Shown: positions 23,999 through 32,038 of the stretch, piece after piece | Numbering within the stretch: the first letter of the stretch is position 1 | Layout: every line of letters begins with the position of its first letter | Source of the DNA: Clostridiales bacterium | Lineage (GTDB): Bacteria > Bacillota > Clostridia > Christensenellales > Aristaeellaceae | NCBI GenBank assembly: GCA_019419995.1 | Contig: JAHZHZ010000017.1 | Location: 1 to 51,174, forward strand | Direction of reading: 5' to 3' | Length of the DNA stretch: 51,174 nt | Notes under the pieces: generated by a model | The model's input: only the letters and a program-made list of their open reading frames with translations | Told to the model about the DNA's origin: nothing | Database searches by the model: none | Made by a program: the position numbers and the translations under genes

Positions 23999-25591
23999 TC
24001 ATCTGCGATGAAAAATGGAAAAAAGGCGCTTACCCCTTTGCTGAAGGCGCTGGATCTTTTCATTTGACCGCTGCAGTTCTTTCTCCATTTTGGAAATATG
24101 CACATCCCTGTCGCGCAGATGCCGCAAAAGATCCCGATTTTTTTTCTGGAAGCTGGCCACCTGTGCCTCAAATTCGCTGCGTCGCTGATCAAGTTTCTTG
24201 CTGACACGCCAAACTTCTTCCTTGCAGCGGTTTCGCTCCATCTGAATAGCTTCGCGCAGCGCGCCGCACTCCTGATCATGAATACGTTTGCTCTCCTCCA
24301 AGCGGTTGCACGCCCGTTCCGCCTCAGATTCCGCCGCACTGAGGGCCTGTCGCTGATGTTCAATATCCTGTTCAAGAAGCCTATTGCGCTGTAACGCCTC
24401 CTCTACCTGCTGCTGTAGGTGAAATTTCTCCTGTTCCAGTTCATCCGCAGCCTTTTTTAAAGATGCAATCTGCCCATTTAAATGATCAATTTGACGTTCA
24501 CAATCCTCAATGATCGCTTCTCTCCGGGCCACTTCCACCCTGCGAATTTCAATTTCCTCCGCACGGGCTGCTGCAATGCGGGCCTGCACCTGGCGCTCTC
24601 GTTCCTCCTCCCGACGAATTCGTTCCTGTTCCGCCAGTTCATTTTCATGGAGAAAGTTCGCTTCCAATTCCCTTCGAAGCTGAGGAGACGCGGACACCTT
24701 TCCTGCAAAATTTTCCAAGGCCACTATTTCACACAGCTGGTCAATCAGCTCCGCTTCCATAGCATTCTCTTGGGGGCGGTTCACCACAATTTCATAACCG
24801 GGGCCTCGATAAGCCTCCAGATATTCGTACAGTTCCAGAGCTCTGCGGAAATTTTCATTCTTTTTAAATACGTTCGTGCGCACAATGGGCGGGCGCAGAG
24901 GGCTTACACCCTTGAGTTGACGCATCAGGGGCGTATTGGTCAGTTGGCCCACCCTGAACCGCAAATGGTTCACCCTCTCCATGGCCGTCATTTCCGAAAC
25001 ATCAATTTCGCTTCTGTTTCGGGCGGGGCGGCGCTCATAACTCAGATGGAGAGAAGCTTTCAACCGCTGTCGGTTCCAGGCCGCTTCGCTGTTGAAATCC
25101 AGGCTAAAACCTTCCGATTCGTTAATTTCCGCCACAGCGCCATAGCGTTCCGACAAAAAGCTCTGCATTTTGGTTACCAAGGTGAAGAGGAAGCGGTTCT
25201 CGTAGATATCGTAGCTGTCGTCCCTCTCCACGATGAGCAACTTGTCCGGAACAATATCCTCGCCATCTATTCTAGAAATCAAGTTACTGTGCTGGGCCAG
25301 ATGCCGCACTGACTCCACCGTGGTTCGCTTCGCCTGATCTACCCGACGAACTTCCGCATTGGATTCGATAAACCGACGCTGCTCCTCCAAAGCATGCTCA
25401 ACAAAGGGTAGTGCTGTAAGCATGGCGTCAATCCAGGCCTCATCCCACACGCAACGGCTCAGCTGGCCGTCAAAAGCGGTCTCTCTAGCGCCATCGGACA
25501 ACGCTCTGACCGTCTGGCAGCATTCCTCACTCTCCGCCATCTTCTCGCGGTATTCTCGGAATGCCCTGTAAAAGCACTTCAATTCATCCAT
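23999..25591 (-). CDS. DUF2357 (McrC-like partner) protein with long coiled coil and no visible nuclease
   Basis: A 530-aa cytoplasmic protein. Residues 1-300 resemble DUF2357, the domain that accompanies McrB-type ATPases: ERDDSYDIYENRFLFTLV (Y127-F134 core), RLRFRVGQL-type helices, PPIVRTNVFKKNENFRRALELYEYL. In relatives known to me a PD-(D/E)XK nuclease follows; here residues from about 320 to 520 form one long charged coiled coil (EQERIRREEERERQVQARIA and onward) ending in RGKRLFSIFHRR. I see no nuclease motif. The ATG lies 4 nt after the stop of the ATPase gene with a weak ribosome binding site, so translation is probably coupled. Likely an adaptor driven by the ATPase. Confidence 0.8.
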   Translation of the reverse strand: MDELKCFYRAFREYREKMAESEECCQTVRALSDGARETAFDGQLSRCVWDEAWIDAMLTALPFVEHALEEQRRFIESNAEVRRVDQAKRTTVESVRHLAQHSNLISRIDGEDIVPDKLLIVERDDSYDIYENRFLFTLVTKMQSFLSERYGAVAEINESEGFSLDFNSEAAWNRQRLKASLHLSYERRPARNRSEIDVSEMTAMERVNHLRFRVGQLTNTPLMRQLKGVSPLRPPIVRTNVFKKNENFRRALELYEYLEAYRGPGYEIVVNRPQENAMEAELIDQLCEIVALENFAGKVSASPQLRRELEANFLHENELAEQERIRREEERERQVQARIAAARAEEIEIRRVEVARREAIIEDCERQIDHLNGQIASLKKAADELEQEKFHLQQQVEEALQRNRLLEQDIEHQRQALSAAESEAERACNRLEESKRIHDQECGALREAIQMERNRCKEEVWRVSKKLDQRRSEFEAQVASFQKKNRDLLRHLRDRDVHISKMEKELQRSNEKIQRLQQRGKRLFSIFHRR

Positions 25592-25595
25592 ATTC

Positions 25596-27740
25596 TCAAC
25601 CCATCTTTTTCAGGCGAAGCAAGTACTCCCGGCAGCACGTCATGCTGCCCGCACCAAAGAGTTGATCCAGATAGTCGCACAAATCATCTACTTCTTCGCG
25701 GATCAGAGCCATGCTCTGGGCTTCAAACTTGCGCAGAACCTTTTTGCACAGAATGTAATCTATTCCGCCCAGTTCCGTTCCGCCGCAGGCCATGTAGGCG
25801 GGCACAAAACGGTTCAACTGGTTCATGATGCGGTTTCCGAAGGCCACGCGCATATGCTGAATGATGTAGGCGTCCAGCTGACCGATCTTTTCCCGGTTCT
25901 CCGCAGAAATCTGATACTTCTGAGCTGCCGCATCCATTAACTCCATAAAGCGGCTGCTGCTGATATGCATCAAAGGTGTATCCGGTGCTTCAAAAACCTC
26001 TGCCTTACTGTCAATATCCAACACCATTGCACGATCGTACACCTTGTCCGATATGGCAAAGGTGGAATCATCGTTGTTGGCAGTGCCGATGAACCACATG
26101 TTTCTAGCCAATTTCAGCTTTCCATCCTTGAGAAGCTCCGGATCCTTTTCCCAATGATCCGGCACGATGCTCACAATCCATTCCTCCGGATTGGGCATTT
26201 CCAGCACGGACAAAAACTCGGCAAAGTAATACTCCACCCGGGCAATGTTCATCTCATCCAGCACGGCAATATAAATATCATCGTTGTACTGGGCCTCGTA
26301 AATTCGTTCCAACAGCTCCGTTTCATTGAAGCGCTTGGTAAATTCGTTGAAATACCCCAGCAGATCACTGCGCTCGCGCCAAGAGGGCTGCACCGGTATG
26401 ATGCTGGAATCGTTTCCCACAAACTTGCCGAAGGCATAGGCCAGCGATGTTTTCCCAGTACCGGATATTCCCTGCATGATAATTAGGCGACTGGCAGCAA
26501 AGCTGGCTATGAAGCACCGCACCATTTCTTCAGAATAATACAGATGCAGGCGCGATGCGGCAAAATTCCGGAAGCGGCGGCAGAGCTGCTGCAAATCAAC
26601 ATCGTTCTCATAAGCCGGAGCCTTTTGCCCTTTCATTCGCCGATCCACTTCCGAAAGCCGGAAGAAACGGCTGCGCTGAGCAGTATCATCCCGTTGGGAA
26701 ACTTTCTTTTTGTGAAGCAACCAGAGCAGAGCTGCAACCATCACAAGCAGTGCTCCCGCTCCCCAAAGAATACCCAATGGGAAACCACCCTCTTCCTTTT
26801 CTGATTCGTCATGTACTTCCACACTTTGCGCTTCTACCAACATCTGGTCCAGAGCCAACTGGTCCGAATCTATCTCAGGAACCTGAGTGGGAGCTTCTGT
26901 CGGCGCTTCCGTGGGTGCCGCCGTCGGCGCTTCCGTAGGCGCCTCTGTCGGTGCTTCCGTGGGCGCCTCTGTCGGCGCTTCCGTAGGTGCCTCTGTCGGT
27001 GCTTCCGTGGGTGCCTCTGTCGGCGCTTCCGTGGGCGCCTCTGTCGGTGCTTCCGTGGGTGCCTCTGTCGGCGCTTCCGTGGGCGCCTCTGTCGGCGCTT
27101 CCGTAGGTGCCTCTGTCGGCGCCGCAGTCTGAGCGGCCAACACAATTTCCGCCGTCTCAGCACCTTCTGCCAGTTCCGCGTCATACCCCTCGTAATCAAT
27201 GTAGAGACTCATAGCCTCGTAATGCTGTTGGCCGTCCTGGGTATAGCTGAGCAAGTAAATGCGGTCAATTAATTGCATAATACCATTCCCGCTCTGCGTC
27301 ACATGCACCTGATCGTAATAGCTGCCACGGATTGGTTGAATTTTCCCCGCAAGATACGCGCCGGAAACGCGATCTCCTGACAACACACATATCTCGGCAT
27401 CACCGGGCACATTGACCTTTACCTGGCCAAGGTAGCGATCCTCCGGTTCCACAAAAGTTACAATTCTATCTGCGGGTACCGTTAGCTGATAGACGGCGCC
27501 TGCGCTCTGGCTCTGATAGTTCAGAGCCTCTTCAAACTGCATATGCTCGCCGGAAAAAACATAGGTATTTCCGTTGTATTCCAGAGAAACACTCTGTCCT
27601 TCCGCCGCCTGTTGGGCCGTGGGCGACGCAATGCGCACCGCGGTTTCCGCCAGTGCAGCAGCTGACAGCACAAAGACCAACGCCAACACCAAACCTATTT
27701 TGATCAGCTTTCGTGGATAGCTATGTTTAAAATTGCTCAC
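25596..27740 (-). CDS. Membrane-anchored McrB-type AAA+ ATPase with extracytoplasmic domain and PTEA stalk
   Basis: A 714-aa protein in five parts: signal peptide (residues 1-31, LVLALVFVLSAAALA); extracytoplasmic beta-rich domain (about 32-200); a stalk of about 20 PTEA-type tetrapeptides (205-284); a membrane helix (about 319-341, LGILWGAGALLVMVAALLWLL) followed by HKKK; and a cytoplasmic AAA+ domain. The ATPase has Walker A GISGTGKT (424-431), the McrB-type PSWRERSDLLGYFN, Walker B AVLDEMN (D495-E496) with IARVEYYFAEFLSVLE, and GTANNDD near 552. These are McrB-branch features. I chose the GTG at 27740, 8 nt after GAGG. McrB proteins are normally soluble with N-terminal DNA-binding domains; here an outside domain replaces them. 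Confidence 0.86.
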   Translation of the reverse strand: MSNFKHSYPRKLIKIGLVLALVFVLSAAALAETAVRIASPTAQQAAEGQSVSLEYNGNTYVFSGEHMQFEEALNYQSQSAGAVYQLTVPADRIVTFVEPEDRYLGQVKVNVPGDAEICVLSGDRVSGAYLAGKIQPIRGSYYDQVHVTQSGNGIMQLIDRIYLLSYTQDGQQHYEAMSLYIDYEGYDAELAEGAETAEIVLAAQTAAPTEAPTEAPTEAPTEAPTEAPTEAPTEAPTEAPTEAPTEAPTEAPTEAPTEAPTEAPTEAPTEAPTAAPTEAPTEAPTQVPEIDSDQLALDQMLVEAQSVEVHDESEKEEGGFPLGILWGAGALLVMVAALLWLLHKKKVSQRDDTAQRSRFFRLSEVDRRMKGQKAPAYENDVDLQQLCRRFRNFAASRLHLYYSEEMVRCFIASFAASRLIIMQGISGTGKTSLAYAFGKFVGNDSSIIPVQPSWRERSDLLGYFNEFTKRFNETELLERIYEAQYNDDIYIAVLDEMNIARVEYYFAEFLSVLEMPNPEEWIVSIVPDHWEKDPELLKDGKLKLARNMWFIGTANNDDSTFAISDKVYDRAMVLDIDSKAEVFEAPDTPLMHISSSRFMELMDAAAQKYQISAENREKIGQLDAYIIQHMRVAFGNRIMNQLNRFVPAYMACGGTELGGIDYILCKKVLRKFEAQSMALIREEVDDLCDYLDQLFGAGSMTCCREYLLRLKKMG
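26890..27129 (-). repeat. Tandem repeat encoding the PTEA stalk
   Basis: Twenty 12-bp units (GGYGCYTCYGTN on the plus strand) run without a break. Odd units mostly end CCTCTGTC and even units CTTCCGTR, so the true period is 24 bp, repeated ten times. The terminal units are more diverged. On the coding strand this gives PTEA repeats. Confidence 0.93.
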
Positions 27741-27788
27741 GCAAACGACCTCTTTCATTTGTTACACATTTTATTATGTTTCTTTTTC

Positions 27789-27816
27789 ATTATACGCTCA
27801 TAATGTAACATCTCAA
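27789..27816 (-). promoter_or_regulatory. Promoter of the McrB-like/DUF2357 operon
   Basis: Minus-strand TTGAGA (27811-27816), 16-nt spacer, TATAAT (27789-27794). The rest of the interval to 28004 has an imperfect hairpin around an AAAGCTTT core (about 27823-27842) and otherwise nothing I can identify. Confidence 0.72.
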
Positions 27817-28004
27817 GCATAGCCCCGTAAAGCTTTCAGGGCGCTTTTAGGGCCACCTTCCAAGAAAAATGTACGGCAAACACTTCCCATACATCTATCT
27901 AAATCTGCTTCAGTCGCCCTTAGTTTTGTCCCTTTTTCACTTTCAAGAGAGCCAATTAAATTTTTGATGATCATTGAAAACTAAGAATATTGGTCATTTA
28001 CCCC

Positions 28005-28039
28005 TTGACACATAATACTATGCGTGATATAGTATTATG
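28005..28039 (+). promoter_or_regulatory. PadR operon promoter with overlapping palindromic operator
   Basis: TTGACA (28005-28010), 17-nt spacer, TATAGT (28028-28033). A perfect 11-bp inverted repeat CATAATACTAT-N7-ATAGTATTATG (28011-28039) spans the spacer and the -10. It resembles known PadR-type operators with ATACTAT half-sites, so autorepression by the first gene is likely. Confidence 0.88.
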
Positions 28040-28056
28040 CAATAGGAGGGATGCTC

Positions 28057-28374
28057 TTGGATATACAACTGAAACGCGGTTTATTGGAGGTGTGTGTACT
28101 GGCAGCCATACAGAGGCAAGACTCATACGGGTATCAAATTATCCGTGAAATAGAAAGCTGTATAGAAATTTCAGAATCTACACTGTACCCGATTTTGCGT
28201 AGATTGGAAAGTGCAGAAATGCTGAAGGTTTACTCTGTAGAACATAATGGTCGTTTGCGAAAATACTACAGTATCACTCAGCAAGGACGCCTTCGTTTGA
28301 AGGAATTTGAACGGGAATGGCAGGAAATTGAAGACATTCATCAATTTATCGTCAAGGGGGGAAGCGAAGGATGA
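28057..28374 (+). CDS. PadR family transcriptional regulator
   Basis: A 105-aa winged-helix repressor with the family blocks LKRGLLEVCVLAAI, SYGYQIIREIE, ESTLYPILRRLESAEML and GRLRKYYSITQQGRLRL. I chose the TTG at 28057, 7 nt after AGGAGG; an ATG at 28051 would sit directly against the ribosome binding site. Its stop overlaps the ATG of the DUF1700 gene (ATGA). In such operons PadR represses its own transcription through the palindrome in the promoter. Confidence 0.93.
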   Translation: MDIQLKRGLLEVCVLAAIQRQDSYGYQIIREIESCIEISESTLYPILRRLESAEMLKVYSVEHNGRLRKYYSITQQGRLRLKEFEREWQEIEDIHQFIVKGGSEG

Positions 28375-28991
28375 ATAAACAGGATTTTTTGAAGGTTCTT
28401 GCCTCACGCATTCAGATTCTACCTGCTGCGGAACAGGTAAAAAGTCTTGAATACTATGAGGAAATGATCCAGGACGGCATGGAAGCCGGCAAAAGTGAGG
28501 AGGAAGCTGTGGAAGCGCTGGGATCCATAGAGGACATCACCCAGGAAATATTGATCAATGCGCCCATAGCATCTCTCGTAAAATCACGAACTTTCGCGAA
28601 AAAGCGCAGCAAAGGGGAAATTGCTCTGCTTATTTTAGGCGCTCCGCTGTGGCTACCCTTGCTGTTATCTGCGGCCGCCATAGTATTGTCAGTGTATCTA
28701 CTTGTCTGGACGCTTGCCGCCGTCTTATTTGCAATTGTCCTAAGTTTTGGAGCTAGCGCCCTAATAACAATGGCTGGCGCAGTTTTCAATCTGACGCACG
28801 GGAGGATGCTTCAGGCCGTCTTTCTAATCGGCGCATCTTCGCTCTTGGTTGGTCTGGCATTCTTAACCTTTGTGTTGAGCCGAATTTTCGCGCTTTGGTT
28901 AGTTCGCATCACAATCCGCTGCATGCGAAAAATAAAGGCCTCAATGATTAGAAAGGGGGAAAAAGCATGTGCAAATGGCAGCATAATCTGA
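28371..28991 (+). CDS. DUF1700 membrane protein
   Basis: A 206-aa protein. The soluble N-terminus (LASRIQILPAAEQVKSLEYYEEMIQDGMEAGKSEEEAVEALGS) is the DUF1700 signature. Three or four membrane helices follow (ALLILGAPLWLPLLLSAAAIVLSVYLLVWTL and onward), and the C-terminus is basic. These proteins travel with PadR and DUF4097 partners in Bacillota and are thought to take part in envelope stress responses; the mechanism is unknown. The start overlaps the PadR stop and the end overlaps the next gene by 25 nt. Confidence 0.9.
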   Translation: MNKQDFLKVLASRIQILPAAEQVKSLEYYEEMIQDGMEAGKSEEEAVEALGSIEDITQEILINAPIASLVKSRTFAKKRSKGEIALLILGAPLWLPLLLSAAAIVLSVYLLVWTLAAVLFAIVLSFGASALITMAGAVFNLTHGRMLQAVFLIGASSLLVGLAFLTFVLSRIFALWLVRITIRCMRKIKASMIRKGEKACANGSII

Positions 28992-29932
28992 TTCGGATTT
29001 CAGTTGTTCTCATCGCTATTGGAGTTATTGTACTGGGGGTAGCGTTAGTCGCCAGCGACTTTGAGTTTTCCACCCTGTTGGGAAGCGGTTCCTTGGAGCA
29101 TAGTGAACAGGTATTTGAGGATACTCTGGAAACCATTCATATCGAAGGTATGAACGCAGATGTCCATCTGCTACCTTCTGAGGACGGGCGCTGTCACCTT
29201 ATCATAGATGAAATGGAAAAGGGTTCCTGCAGCGCGGAAACAGAAGAAGGCGTATTAAGCATATATTGGACTCGAAAGTGGCACTGGAAAGATATTTTTA
29301 ATTTCAGCTTCGGAAGTCCACGCCTAACGATCTATTTGCCCGAACATCCCCTGTCGAATTTGAACATTCTCACCACCAGCGGAGATATCAAAATTGAAAA
29401 TTGTTCCGCGGGACAAATGGAACTTGAAACGGATAGTGGAACAATTCAAGTGGAAAAAGTTCAGACAACGAACTTTGGAGCCAGAAGCAGCAGCGGTAAT
29501 CTGTCCATCGATGCGCTAACATGTGAGCAAACCGCCCGGATCAATACCGGCAGTGGTGATATCCGATTGAAAGGCGGAAATGCGTCCCATTTAGAATTTA
29601 AATCCAACAGCGGACAAAGTACGATAAGCGCATTACAGCTGGACAATTTGCAGGGAGAAAGCAAAAGTGGAGATGTGGGCCTGGAAAATGTACAGGTAGG
29701 TCAAGCACTTAACCTGACTTCCACCAGTGGAAACCTTCACCTAAAAAACACCGATGCATTTAACTTTGATCTGAAGAGCGAAAGCGGAGATATTCGAGGC
29801 AGCCTTCCCTCCCCCAAATACTTCTCCGCAAGCAGCGGGAGCGGAAAGGTATTCATTCCGGAGTCTGTTCCAAATCAAGGCAATTTTAATGCACGATCTT
29901 CCAGCGGCGACATACAAATCGAAATTCAGTAA
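28967..29932 (+). CDS. DUF4097 (putative adhesin, LiaG-like) protein
   Basis: A 321-aa envelope protein. One N-terminal membrane helix (VVLIAIGVIVLGVALVA) precedes an outside right-handed repeat region with many S-S-G-D/N turns (TTSGDIKIEN, SSSGNLSID, TGSGDIRLKG, SESGDIRG), the DUF4097 pattern. The ATG at 28967 follows AAAGGGGG and lies within the end of the DUF1700 gene, so the three genes form one tightly coupled operon. Confidence 0.92.
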   Translation: MCKWQHNLIRISVVLIAIGVIVLGVALVASDFEFSTLLGSGSLEHSEQVFEDTLETIHIEGMNADVHLLPSEDGRCHLIIDEMEKGSCSAETEEGVLSIYWTRKWHWKDIFNFSFGSPRLTIYLPEHPLSNLNILTTSGDIKIENCSAGQMELETDSGTIQVEKVQTTNFGARSSSGNLSIDALTCEQTARINTGSGDIRLKGGNASHLEFKSNSGQSTISALQLDNLQGESKSGDVGLENVQVGQALNLTSTSGNLHLKNTDAFNFDLKSESGDIRGSLPSPKYFSASSGSGKVFIPESVPNQGNFNARSSSGDIQIEIQ

Positions 29933-29934
29933 AA

Positions 29935-29974
29935 CATAGGGAGTGGATGCCCCAAAAGGCTTCCACTCCCTATG
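29935..29974. terminator. Bidirectional terminator
   Basis: 13-bp stem CATAGGGAGTGGA / TCCACTCCCTATG (29935-29947 / 29962-29974). The T run is better on the minus strand, so it may serve the converging HAD gene more than the PadR operon. Confidence 0.82.
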
Positions 29975-30025
29975 CGCAACAAAATCGCGAATGAGCAGCC
30001 GACAGTTGCGCGAATGATGCCTCGT

Positions 30026-30676
30026 TCAATTCCCAATCAGTTCGGCGTAATCCTGAATGCAATGATCTGATATCTCCTGAATTTGCGGCCAATCCCGGCG
30101 CTGCGTGGGATCGAGAACGGCAATGACCGGGCATCCCGCTTCACGGGCGCTGCGTATGGAATAGAGCGCATCTTCAAACACGCACATCTCATTTGGCCGC
30201 ACACCTAGCTTCTCCGCCATGAGTTCAAAGTACGCGCTCTGCCACTTGGTTAGTCCATATTCATAGCAATCAGTGATGAAGGAAAAGTAGTCTGCCAGTC
30301 CCAGTCGGGTCAGCCCGTCCCGGGCAAATTTCCGGGGCGCACCCGTGCCCACACACAGGGGGATGCCTGCATGGCTCAATTCGGAGAGATAAGCCTCCAC
30401 ATGAGGCTTAGGATGGGCATCGTAGAGATAATGGCGGTGCATATATCCCTCCAACTCCCGCACGATTTCCCTCTGGCTCATTTCGATGCCATGCTCCGAG
30501 AGAATCTCAGCACACAACTTGCGGCTGGAAGTGGTGTACATGCGCCCCAATTGTTCCTGGGTGGGGATAATGTCGCGAGCCAGCAAAAATTCCAGAGAAG
30601 TAAAGCGCCAGTAACGCATGGTACATAACAGCGTTCCATCCATATCAAACATGGCTGCTCGAAACTTTGGAATCAT
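30026..30676 (-). CDS. HAD family phosphatase (beta-phosphoglucomutase-like)
   Basis: A 216-aa hydrolase. The nucleophile motif is FDMDGTLL, motif II is CVGTGAPR, the motif III lysine lies in TKWQSAYF, and motif IV is VFEDALYSIRSAREAG. The helical cap between motifs I and II is the type seen in sugar-phosphate phosphatases and phosphoglucomutases. Its ATG overlaps the stop of the AlaX-like gene (ATGA), so the two are co-translated. The substrate is not deducible. Confidence 0.9.
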   Translation of the reverse strand: MIPKFRAAMFDMDGTLLCTMRYWRFTSLEFLLARDIIPTQEQLGRMYTTSSRKLCAEILSEHGIEMSQREIVRELEGYMHRHYLYDAHPKPHVEAYLSELSHAGIPLCVGTGAPRKFARDGLTRLGLADYFSFITDCYEYGLTKWQSAYFELMAEKLGVRPNEMCVFEDALYSIRSAREAGCPVIAVLDPTQRRDWPQIQEISDHCIQDYAELIGN

Positions 30677-31875
30677 TCGTACTCCCCCTTCAACAGGAAC
30701 TCCCGGGCAAGCTGAAGCACCTCCACTGGCCCGCCACCCTGGGCAAAGTCTGAGCGTCCTCCGCCCTTTCCACCCAGCTTTCCAGCCGCTTTGGACAACA
30801 ATTTACCCATGGGATAGTTCAGATCCTCACTGCGGGCAAAAATGTAATTACTCTTTTCTCCGGTACACGCTGCCAGCAGCACCACGATGCCCTCCCGATC
30901 CACAAGTTTTGAAACAAGTTCTCGAGCAGACTGCACGTCCGCCTGAATCTGTGTGCAAATCAATTTGCCACCTTCCGGCAAATCCTCAGCGTCTCTAAGA
31001 AGGTTTCCCAGCGAATCCATCAGTCTCGCTTTTCGCAGTTGACCCAATTCCCGCTCCGCTTCCCTGAGCCGCTGCTGAAGTCCCACAATATTTCTTTCCA
31101 GCATATCAGGGCGCGTGGAGAGCAGGTTTGCCGCACGCCAGGCGTATTCATAATTTCTGCGGTAGTCCTCTACCGCCCTCTGGCCGCACACAAAGCTCAG
31201 CCGCAGCTTCCCCCGCTCCGGCGCCGCCCCTACAATTTTCACCAGGCCGATCTGTCCCGTAGAGCTGGGATGCGTTCCCCCGCAGGCCACCATTTCAAAA
31301 TCGCCCATAGCAACGATGCGTACATGGCTGTCCACAGTGGGTTTTTTGCGCAGCGGCAAGCGGGCAAGTTCCTGCTCATCAGGGAACCAACAGCGAATGG
31401 GAGCATCCTGCTGTATACGCTGGTTGACATAATCCTCGATGGCTTCAATGGTTTCCTGACTCATGTGCGTATTTCCATCCGCATATTCCACATCAATGCT
31501 GGAAACTTCTCCACCCAGATGCAGACCCAATGTGGTTCCACCGGTAAGCACATACACTGCCCCCGCAATCATGTGTTCGCCGCCATGCTGCTGCATGTGG
31601 TCAAATCGCCGTTCCCAATCAATAACCCCATGCACCTGATCACCCAGTTGAAAATGACCATCCGTAACATGCCACACCTCTGCATCCTGAACGTAGACAT
31701 CCTTCACCGCAGCACCATTCAGGCTTCCGGTATCATAGGGCTGGCCCCCAGAGGTGGGATAAAATGCGGTGCGGTCCAACTGAACTGCCTGCAGATTTCC
31801 AACTTCCCTAATGGAAGTCACTTTGGCATCAAATTCCCGAAGATAAGCATCATCATAATAGAGCCTTTCGCCCAT
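30673..31875 (-). CDS. Alanyl-tRNA editing protein (AlaX family, with DHHA1-type end)
   Basis: A 400-aa trans-editing factor that hydrolyses mischarged tRNA-Ala. The N-terminal part has FYPTSGGQPYDTG. The zinc site is H97-GGE-H101 plus C198-GGT-H202. This is followed by a coiled coil (QQRLREAERELGQLRK) and a C-terminal DHHA1 region with GGKGGGRSDFAQGGG. It matches the long AlaX class derived from alanyl-tRNA synthetase without a catalytic core. The start follows GGAG with a rather long spacing, behind a good promoter. Confidence 0.92.
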   Translation of the reverse strand: MGERLYYDDAYLREFDAKVTSIREVGNLQAVQLDRTAFYPTSGGQPYDTGSLNGAAVKDVYVQDAEVWHVTDGHFQLGDQVHGVIDWERRFDHMQQHGGEHMIAGAVYVLTGGTTLGLHLGGEVSSIDVEYADGNTHMSQETIEAIEDYVNQRIQQDAPIRCWFPDEQELARLPLRKKPTVDSHVRIVAMGDFEMVACGGTHPSSTGQIGLVKIVGAAPERGKLRLSFVCGQRAVEDYRRNYEYAWRAANLLSTRPDMLERNIVGLQQRLREAERELGQLRKARLMDSLGNLLRDAEDLPEGGKLICTQIQADVQSARELVSKLVDREGIVVLLAACTGEKSNYIFARSEDLNYPMGKLLSKAAGKLGGKGGGRSDFAQGGGPVEVLQLAREFLLKGEYE

Positions 31876-31897
31876 ATGGTATCACACTCCTGACCGT

Positions 31898-31926
31898 ATG
31901 ATATCTGAATTTGCGAAAAAAAACAA
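31898..31926 (-). promoter_or_regulatory. Promoter of the AlaX-HAD operon
   Basis: Minus-strand TTGTTT (31921-31926), 17-nt spacer, TATCAT (31898-31903). Confidence 0.72.
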
Positions 31927-31975
31927 GACCGCAGTTAAAATTGACCTCTTTCCCGGAAATGCCGAATCTTCTCAT

Positions 31976-32018
31976 ATAAAAAAGAAAAAGCCGTTTGAGC
32001 ACAGCTGCCCAAACGACT
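31976..32018 (-). terminator. spo0A terminator
   Basis: Stem 31989-31997 / 32010-32018 (AGCCGTTTG with one mismatch) and an inner pairing, followed on the minus strand by TTTTTCTTTTTT. Confidence 0.9.
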
Positions 32019-32038
32019 TGATACAACCACCTTGCCCT

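Noticed and set aside
26890..27129. CRISPR-like tandem repeats
   Set aside because: Units are contiguous with no unique spacers and lie in frame within a coding sequence.
26887..27132. Plus-strand frame encoding an 81-residue GASV repeat
   Set aside because: It is the antisense of the PTEA stalk repeat; the minus-strand frame belongs to a complete, motif-rich protein.
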